Below, in pieces: positions 5,312 through 9,338 of a stretch of DNA of 9,338 bases. This stretch comes from an uncultured Porphyromonadaceae bacterium (GTDB taxonomy: Bacteria > Bacteroidota > Bacteroidia > Bacteroidales > Muribaculaceae). The stretch spans positions 1 to 9,338 of the forward strand of contig CAMVDK010000119.1 of the NCBI GenBank assembly GCA_947166165.1, read 5' to 3'. Numbering within the stretch: position 1 is the stretch's first letter; every line of letters begins with the position of its first letter. The notes beneath the pieces were generated by a model, which did not search any database, had not been told where the DNA came from, and saw only the letters and a program-made list of their open reading frames with translations. The position numbers and the translations under genes are program-made.

Positions 5312-6142
5312 TCAGAAAAACCGACGGGCGTCTCTGCTAATCGAGCCATCCGGATTGGTCAGTATCACTCCGGTGAAGGTGCGTCCGCTGGCGATGCCCA
5401 GTCGCCGCGCCGAGAAGTAGCGCTCGCAGTGGCAGCGGCTGCATGGGGTGTCGTCGGCGATGTGGCTCGGCAGCACCCCGGCCTGCTCAAGGGCATGGCG
5501 GTTGGCCAGCCTCAGGTCGATGTAGGCCTTGCCGGCGTCGGTGTGCCGCTTGACGATGGCATCCACGTCGAAACCGGCCTGCGCAAACTGCTGCACCACC
5601 TCGGGCCCCACCTCGAAGCATTCCGGCCCTATGCTCGCCCCCATCGTGGCCACGATGCGCTGCGGCAGCGCACCCTGGCGCTCCATGGCCAGCACCACCT
5701 CGCGGGCGATGCGCGCCACCGTGCCGCGCCAGCCGGCGTGAGCCACTGCCACCACACCCGCCTCGGGGTCGAACAGCGCGATGGGCACGCAGTCGGCGGT
5801 GTTCACGCCGATGCACACACCCCGCAGCTTCGTCACCAGTGCGTCGACGCCGTCGAGCTGGAGCTTCTGGCTGTTGATGCCAGTTCTCATGAATCTGAGG
5901 TCGACCACGGCCACGCGCGTGCCGTGGGTCTGGCGGGGCATCACCAGCTCGACGTACGATATGCCCAGCCGCTGGCACAGCTCCAGGCGGGCATCGTACA
6001 CGCGCACGGGGTTGTCGCCCACATAGTCGCACAGGTTGTACTCGCTGTATGGGTCGCTCGGGTCGGCATGACCACGCAGCACCTGGAAGGCCGCCGCGCC
6101 AGCCACCGGTTGGCTCCACGGCAGAAGTTCAAGTTTTATCAT
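5312..6142 (-). CDS. pgeF: Peptidoglycan editing factor / polyphenol-oxidase-like laccase-domain protein PgeF (YfiH)
   Basis: A 276-residue cytoplasmic protein of the YfiH/RL5/LACC1 family (Cu-oxidase_4). In E. coli PgeF keeps L-Ser from being misincorporated in place of L-Ala in peptidoglycan stem peptides; relatives are purine-nucleoside phosphorylases/deaminases. Zinc-site residues are visible in MPRQTHG (His73), NTADCVPI (Cys118) and VAHAGWRGT (His135). The later family motif is GASIGPECFEVGPEVV, followed by a Cys-rich DDTPCSRCHCERYFSARR near the end. Length is normal. The ATG at 6142 lies 29 bp after a TAACTTTG promoter box, so the gene can be expressed apart from the upstream yccF. It converges on tatD with 30 bp between the two stops. 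Catalytic activity in this organism could be nucleoside-directed, peptidoglycan-directed or both. Confidence 0.93.
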   Translation of the reverse strand: MIKLELLPWSQPVAGAAAFQVLRGHADPSDPYSEYNLCDYVGDNPVRVYDARLELCQRLGISYVELVMPRQTHGTRVAVVDLRFMRTGINSQKLQLDGVDALVTKLRGVCIGVNTADCVPIALFDPEAGVVAVAHAGWRGTVARIAREVVLAMERQGALPQRIVATMGASIGPECFEVGPEVVQQFAQAGFDVDAIVKRHTDAGKAYIDLRLANRHALEQAGVLPSHIADDTPCSRCHCERYFSARRLGIASGRTFTGVILTNPDGSISRDARRFF

Positions 6143-6170
6143 CTCGCGTTCTTCGCCATTGATTACAGCG

Positions 6171-6178
6171 CAAAGTTA
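6171..6178 (-). promoter_or_regulatory. -7 promoter element for pgeF
   Basis: Read on the minus strand, TAACTTTG matches TAnnTTTG exactly and lies 28 bp before the pgeF ATG. No TTG at the ideal -33 distance was found; the nearest, at 6192-6190, is 11 bp upstream. It lies in the 103-bp gap between yccF and pgeF. Confidence 0.65.
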
Positions 6179-6245
6179 GCGAATATTTCCAAGACAGCGC
6201 CCTCATCAGCCCGGAAATCGGCTCGGATAGGGCTTTGCCGGGCCT

Positions 6246-6620
6246 TTACTGCGTGTCGACAATCGTGCGGCCGAAGGGTGTCAGGGCGATGTGGGCCAGC
6301 TTCATGTGCTGCTTGCCGAAGGGGATGCCCACAATGGTGATGTAGAACAGCAGGCCGAACAGCCAGTGAGTGAGCGCAATCCAGATGCCGCCCACAAAGA
6401 ACCATATCACGTTCATCACCGTGTTCAGGCAGCCGCTGGTGGGCTTGCGCTCCACGCGTTTGCCGAAAGGCCACAGCGCCAGCATGCCCAGCTTGAGCGA
6501 CTGCAGGCCGAAGGGGATGCCCACAATGGTGACCATCATCGCAAGCGATGCCAGGATGTACTCGATGGCGATGGCCATGCCGCCAAACACAATCCAAATA
6601 ATGTTGCCAATCAGTTTCAT
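6246..6620 (-). CDS. yccF: YccF domain-containing inner-membrane protein (DUF307)
   Basis: A 124-residue integral membrane protein of the YccF family (PF03733), whose function is unknown. It is built from two clear repeats of about 50 residues, 5-54 and 69-118. Each has a hydrophobic span beginning NIIW or NVIW, then TIVGIPFG, a short amphipathic stretch (LKLGMLALWPFG or MKLAHIALTPFG) and a basic residue. This gives about four membrane segments with the PFG turns on the same side. The two TIVGIPFG segments are encoded by identical 26-bp DNA stretches at 6315-6340 and 6507-6532. The gene starts 77 bp after the sulfatase stop on the same strand with no recognisable promoter, so it is probably the second gene of that unit. 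Length and motifs are normal for the family. Confidence 0.93.
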   Translation of the reverse strand: MKLIGNIIWIVFGGMAIAIEYILASLAMMVTIVGIPFGLQSLKLGMLALWPFGKRVERKPTSGCLNTVMNVIWFFVGGIWIALTHWLFGLLFYITIVGIPFGKQHMKLAHIALTPFGRTIVDTQ

Positions 6621-6697
6621 GATGGGTGGTCTGATTTAGGTGTGAATCTTGATGTCAGTCACTGTGTTGAGCAAAAACCGTGCCAGCCGCCGGCGCA

Positions 6698-8695
6698 TCA
6701 CCGGGTGGCGGCGTCGAGGTCGTCGGGGCGGGGAGTGAGGCGGTTGTCGTTCATGCGCCACATGTATTGCTGGATGAGGGCTTTGAGTTGGTGCTCAATG
6801 GCCTGCTGCTGGTCGGGGAGCGTGCCGCGCAGGTTGTGGCGCAGCAGGGGGTCGGCGCGGTAGTCGTAGAGCCCCACGGTGCGCTCGCCGTTGAACTGCA
6901 GCAGCAGCGAGCCACGCAGCAGCTGGTAGATGCCGTTGTTGTAGTTGAAGGCCCACGTCTGCTCGGGCGGTGTCGACAGCAGGTCGCTGCCAAAGGCCAC
7001 ATAGGGCCGCCGGCAGCCCGTCAGGTGGAGCAGGGTGGGGGTGATGTCGGTTTGCTGCGCCACCACGTCGGTGCGCTCGCCGGCGGGCAGTGTGCCGTCG
7101 GGAGTGAACAGGATGATGGGCACGCTGTAGAGGCCCAGGTCGGTCTGGTAGACAGGGTGAGAGGTCTGGTTGGTGTGGTCGGCCACAATCACGAACACCG
7201 TGTTGCGGTACCACGGCTGCCGCTGCGCGCGCTCGAAAAAGCGCCGCAGGGCCAGGTCGGTGTAGCGCACGCACTTGTGGATTTCGCGCCCGCCCTCATC
7301 GCGCAGCGAGTCGGCATACTGCGCCGGCACGCCGTAGGGGTGGTGCGACGACGCGGTGAACGCCGTGGCCACGAAGGGTTCGCGCTGCGTGGCCAGCACG
7401 TCGAGCATGTATTGCAGGAAAGGCTCGTCCCAGATGGCCCACTTGCCGTCGAAGTCGTCCATGCCATGATATTTGGGCGACTGGCAGTACTCGTCGAGCC
7501 CGTAGTAGCGCTCGTAGCCTATGGTGTGGGCAAAGGCGCTGAACCCCATCGAGATGTTGTGCCCGCCGTGGAAAAAGGCACTGCTGTAGCCCTGCGGCTT
7601 GAGCAGCGAGGGCAGGCCCTCCATGTCGTTGAGCGACGCGGGAGTGAGGAAGAAGGTCTCCACCATCATCGGCAGCCCGGCCAGGATGCTGGGCATGGCG
7701 TCCATCGACTTGCGGCCGTTGGCAAAGCTGTAGCGGAAGGTCATCGACCGTGCCGCCAGCGAGTCGACAAAGGGCATGTAGCCACGGTAGCTGCCGCCGT
7801 CCAGGTCGCGGTTCATCGAACCCACATATTCCTTGCCCATGCTTTCCACGATGAGCACCACCACGTTGCGGCCCGGGCGGCTGAGCGAGTCCACCACGGG
7901 GTGCAGATGCAGCGGGCTGTAGGCGGCCTGCATCTCGGCCACAGTCATGTAGTGGGGCGTGACAAACACCTTTTTGCCGATGGAGCGGATAATGGAGAAC
8001 GGCGTGTTGAGCACCAAAGCGGCCTCGATGGGCCGGTTGACCCACTGAGCGGCGTTGCTTACCGTGATGGGCCGCGTGCCGGCGGTGGCACTGCCGCGGA
8101 TGCCCACGATGGCCAGCGGAGCGGCCACAACCAGCGCGGCGACCTGCGACACATAGTAGCGCCAGCGCGGCGGACGCACGCTGCTGTCGGCCACCACATG
8201 GCCCCACCACAGCAAGGCCACCAGAACGGCGAAGGCCAGCACAAGATACCAGTGCCGCACAAGCTCGGTGCCAAAGATGCCCGCCAGATTGCCCTCGGCG
8301 GCAAACTCGTTGAGCACGCTCACCGTGGTCCGGCGGCCAGTGTACTGGAAATAGACCGCGTCACACAGGTTGCTCCCCACGGCCAGGGCGTTGCTGGCCA
8401 CATAGAGCCAGCGCAGCGCGCGGTGGAATGCCGGACGCTCCTTGCCGTGCCACGGCAGCAAAAGCAGCACAAGGTAAAGACCGTTCACGTAGAGCACCGC
8501 GCTGAGGTCAAACATCAGCGCGCCACGCACCTCGCTCCACAGCAGCGACCACGACTGCCACGGGGCGAACGTCGACCAGTTTTCGCAATAGAACACTACC
8601 CGCGAGAGCATCATCACCAGCATGGCCAGCAGCACGTTGAGCACTCCGGCCACCACGCGCGAGTGGAGCAAAGAACATCGGCACTTCATCAGCAT
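6698..8695 (-). CDS. LTA synthase family / membrane-anchored sulfatase-type enzyme
   Basis: A 665-residue inner-membrane enzyme of the alkaline phosphatase superfamily. Five hydrophobic segments (about 12-34, 58-82, 96-118, 148-166, 182-199) are followed by a periplasmic catalytic domain. Active-site residues by analogy with LtaS are Glu284 in VVVLIVESMG, the nucleophile Ser330 in NGRKSMDAMPS (Thr in LtaS), His451 in TASSHHPY, and Asp506-His507 in VFVIVADHT. The segments SAFFHGGHN (372-380) and GMDDFDGKWAIWDEPF (411-426) are also standard. Such proteins move phosphoglycerol, phosphoethanolamine or similar groups onto lipids or glycans. Bacteroidetes make no lipoteichoic acid, so a phosphotransferase acting on lipid A, glycans or sphingolipids is a reasonable guess but unproven. 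It has a strong promoter at 8732-8763; an alternative start is Met3. yccF follows by 77 bp. The extended C-terminus after 640 is hydrophilic. Confidence 0.93.
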   Translation of the reverse strand: MLMKCRCSLLHSRVVAGVLNVLLAMLVMMLSRVVFYCENWSTFAPWQSWSLLWSEVRGALMFDLSAVLYVNGLYLVLLLLPWHGKERPAFHRALRWLYVASNALAVGSNLCDAVYFQYTGRRTTVSVLNEFAAEGNLAGIFGTELVRHWYLVLAFAVLVALLWWGHVVADSSVRPPRWRYYVSQVAALVVAAPLAIVGIRGSATAGTRPITVSNAAQWVNRPIEAALVLNTPFSIIRSIGKKVFVTPHYMTVAEMQAAYSPLHLHPVVDSLSRPGRNVVVLIVESMGKEYVGSMNRDLDGGSYRGYMPFVDSLAARSMTFRYSFANGRKSMDAMPSILAGLPMMVETFFLTPASLNDMEGLPSLLKPQGYSSAFFHGGHNISMGFSAFAHTIGYERYYGLDEYCQSPKYHGMDDFDGKWAIWDEPFLQYMLDVLATQREPFVATAFTASSHHPYGVPAQYADSLRDEGGREIHKCVRYTDLALRRFFERAQRQPWYRNTVFVIVADHTNQTSHPVYQTDLGLYSVPIILFTPDGTLPAGERTDVVAQQTDITPTLLHLTGCRRPYVAFGSDLLSTPPEQTWAFNYNNGIYQLLRGSLLLQFNGERTVGLYDYRADPLLRHNLRGTLPDQQQAIEHQLKALIQQYMWRMNDNRLTPRPDDLDAATR

Positions 8696-8731
8696 TCAGG
8701 TTGCATTACAAAGCATCACAGCTTTTCAGTG

Positions 8732-8763
8732 CAAAATTACGAAAAACCCGCCGAACCACAAAA
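8732..8763 (-). promoter_or_regulatory. Strong Bacteroidetes promoter for the sulfatase gene
   Basis: On the minus strand a TTTTG at 8763-8759 is followed 19 bp later by TAATTTTG at 8739-8732: the textbook TTTG-N19-TAnnTTTG arrangement. Predicted transcription start is near 8727, giving a leader of about 30 nt before the ATG at 8695. This is the best promoter in the window. Confidence 0.85.
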
Positions 8764-8789
8764 CATTCACTTGAACAACCGTCCAGTAA

Positions 8790-8809
8790 GGCCACGCCGA
8801 GGCGTGACC
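8790..8809. repeat. Short hairpin repeat with GGCGTGACC core
   Basis: GGCCACGCC (8790-8798) and GGCGTGACC (8801-8809) form a 9-bp inverted repeat with one mismatch and a 2-nt centre. The right arm is identical to the core of the larger repeats at 8851-8859 and 9274-9282, so this looks like a partial copy of the same dispersed element. Confidence 0.6.
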
Positions 8810-8835
8810 AAATGACAGAATCAAACCGCAGACAA

Positions 8836-8887
8836 CCCTGCGACTGTAGGGGCGTGACCTGTCACGCCCGGTGGCCGCGGCATACCG
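8836..8887. repeat. GC-rich palindromic intergenic repeat, copy A
   Basis: This unit has two parts. Block X (8836-8862) begins CCCTGCGACTGTAGGGG and contains the left arm of a perfect hairpin: GGGCGTGAC (8850-8858) pairs with GTCACGCCC (8861-8869). Block Y (8870-8887) is GGTGGCCGCGGCATACCG. Both blocks recur in the same orientation beyond 9210. The composition and hairpin are those of dispersed REP-like intergenic repeats. Confidence 0.75.
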
Positions 8888-8899
8888 AAGCATCTTTTG

Positions 8900-9174
8900 C
8901 GCCCTTCGGGCGGAAATTTATCAAATCTTTTTCAAATCTAACAAAAGTATTAATTAAAAATTAGCCTCTTCCGAAATTTGGAGTGATGGCTGACATAAAA
9001 GGCAAGATGGCGTGTTATATATCTACCCTTAAACACCTAAAAATCATCTCGCTAGATTTATCGGCGAGATAGCATTTTGCCGAGAGCTCCATATCTATCA
9101 CTCCTAATTCCGAAGACTCAAAAATTATGGAAAGATTTGAATAGATTTGATTAATTTCCCGCCGATAGGCGGCC
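8900..9174. mobile_element. MITE-like nested inverted-repeat element
   Basis: An AT-rich non-coding block organised as concentric inverted repeats centred near 9040. The outer arms are 8907-8939 and 9133-9164 (about 88% identical by eye, one indel), each with two copies of TCAAATCT. The middle arms are 8967-8989 and 9093-9116 (shared GGAGTGAT and TCTTC..GAA). A further match pairs GGCAAGATG (9001-9009) with the complement of CATTTTGCC (9073-9081). Off centre, ATCTCGC (9046-9052) pairs with GCGAGAT (9064-9070). Each end carries a GC hairpin (8900-8912 and 9159-9172). There is no transposase. It is most like a non-autonomous mobile element; a structured RNA gene is the main alternative. No target-site duplication could be fixed. 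Confidence 0.55.
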
Positions 9175-9180
9175 TTTTTT
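9159..9180 (+). terminator. Intrinsic-terminator-like hairpin at the right end of the palindromic element
   Basis: CCGCC (9159-9163) pairs with GGCGG (9168-9172) around GATA, and after CC come six T residues (9175-9180). The shape is that of a Rho-independent terminator on the plus strand, but no gene lies immediately upstream. It either ends an RNA made from the element or is simply the element's terminal hairpin. Confidence 0.5.
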
Positions 9181-9210
9181 CCGAAACACCATAATTATGA
9201 CACACCCTCT

Positions 9211-9228
9211 GGTGGCCGTGGCATACCG
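9211..9228. repeat. Block Y of the GC-rich repeat, copy B
   Basis: GGTGGCCGTGGCATACCG matches 8870-8887 at 17 of 18 positions in the same orientation. It lies 36 bp beyond the end of the palindromic element. Confidence 0.75.
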
Positions 9229-9258
9229 TCGCAGCGTGTCGCCGGTTGATGCATCGGG

Positions 9259-9285
9259 CCCTGCGACAGTAGGGGCGTGACCTGT
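9259..9285. repeat. Block X of the GC-rich repeat, copy B
   Basis: These 27 bp match 8836-8862 at 26 positions, in the same orientation, starting CCCTGCGAC and ending GGCGTGACCTGT. The right arm of the hairpin seen in copy A is lost here: the sequence continues GAGGCTGC instead of CACGCCC. In this copy X comes after Y, the reverse of copy A. Confidence 0.75.
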
Positions 9286-9338
9286 GAGGCTGCTGAAAAA
9301 CACCTAGAGCAACCAAAATCACGTTATCATGGGCAAAT

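Larger units (their letters stand above)
8764..9338. other. Gene-free, repeat-rich intergenic stretch
   Basis: No open frame here has a recognisable protein pattern. The short frames that exist run through the repeats described separately: GC-rich hairpins around GGCGTGACC, a direct repeat at 8870 and 9211, and the AT-rich nested palindrome at 8900-9174. The last bases hold an ATG at 9329 that could begin a gene beyond the window, but only three codons are visible and no promoter box precedes it. Confidence 0.7.

Noticed and set aside
6209..6243. Inverted repeat GCCCGG/CCGGGC after yccF as a terminator
   Set aside because: The loop is 23 nt and no T-run follows on the minus strand; a 6-bp GC stem is expected by chance in such sequence.
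5429..6340. A 303-codon open frame on the plus strand
   Set aside because: It lies opposite pgeF, which has all its motifs and its own promoter; composition is that of an antisense shadow.
6673..6712. Possible terminator at the end of the sulfatase gene (GGCGGC/GCCGCC stem, five T residues on the minus strand)
   Set aside because: The stem starts within the last codons and is separated from the T-run by 8 nt, so it is a poor intrinsic terminator; yccF is probably co-transcribed.
6680..8815. A 711-codon open frame on the plus strand
   Set aside because: It is antisense to the well-supported sulfatase gene. The peptide is His/Val/Gly/Arg-rich with no family pattern, as expected opposite a GC-rich gene.
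8701..8964. Small open frame of 87 codons on the plus strand
   Set aside because: It runs through the sulfatase promoter, GC-rich repeats and one arm of the palindrome. Its peptide end (KFIKSF) resembles the peptide from the opposite arm (KLIKSI at 9125-9322 minus) because the DNA is an inverted repeat.
8790..9290. The repeated GC-rich hairpins as a CRISPR array
   Set aside because: Copies are too few, irregularly spaced, and in swapped order, with no repeat-spacer periodicity and no cas genes.
9125..9322. Small open frame of 65 codons on the minus strand
   Set aside because: It covers repeats X and Y and the right arm of the palindrome; Arg/His/Cys-rich with no protein pattern or promoter.
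9329..9338. ATG near the window end as the start of a next gene
   Set aside because: Only three codons are visible and no TAnnTTTG box precedes it, so it cannot be supported.

Overview
The window looks like chromosome of a GC-rich member of the Bacteroidales, possibly Muribaculaceae or a relative. That placement is inferred. It rests on Bacteroidetes-type promoters (-7 element TAnnTTTG, several copies), families largely confined to that phylum (DUF4923, DUF4271, the truncated AAA-ATPase-like/PD-(D/E)XK family), and the gene order DUF4271-hemD-rnpA-yidD-tatD, which is common in the phylum. Coding regions are mostly about 60% GC. Two stretches stand out as AT-rich: 2881-3112 and about 8910-9160.

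Layout. Plus strand, 85-1492: a promoter-bearing but badly shortened AAA-ATPase-like protein, then a DUF4923 lipoprotein. Plus strand, 1596-3073: a LOG-family phosphoribohydrolase beginning at a GTG only 5 nt after its -7 element, closely followed by a DUF4271 membrane protein. Plus strand, 3113-5281: hemD with a candidate promoter inside the DUF4271 gene and a strong intrinsic terminator. Next come rnpA, yidD (non-ATG start) and a short TatD-type hydrolase, the last two overlapping as ATGA. Minus strand, 8695-5312: a membrane-anchored LTA-synthase/sulfatase-type enzyme from a very good promoter, then yccF, then pgeF from its own promoter. pgeF converges on tatD.

From 8764 to the end I see no credible gene. 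This stretch holds GC-rich short hairpin repeats (shared core GGCGTGACC) and an AT-rich, roughly 280-bp element built as nested inverted repeats. Its arms each carry two copies of TCAAATCT about one helical turn apart, and each end has a GC hairpin. It resembles a non-autonomous mobile element (MITE-like) or a structured RNA locus and is the least explained part of the window.

Functionally the genes are mostly housekeeping: tRNA 5' processing (RnpA), membrane protein insertion (YidD), metal-dependent nuclease/hydrolase (TatD), peptidoglycan-precursor quality control or purine-nucleoside chemistry (PgeF), nucleotide salvage (LOG), and an envelope phospho-/sulfotransferase-type enzyme. No complete novel defence or mobile system was found. 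The odd items are the internally deleted ATPase and the palindromic repeat region.
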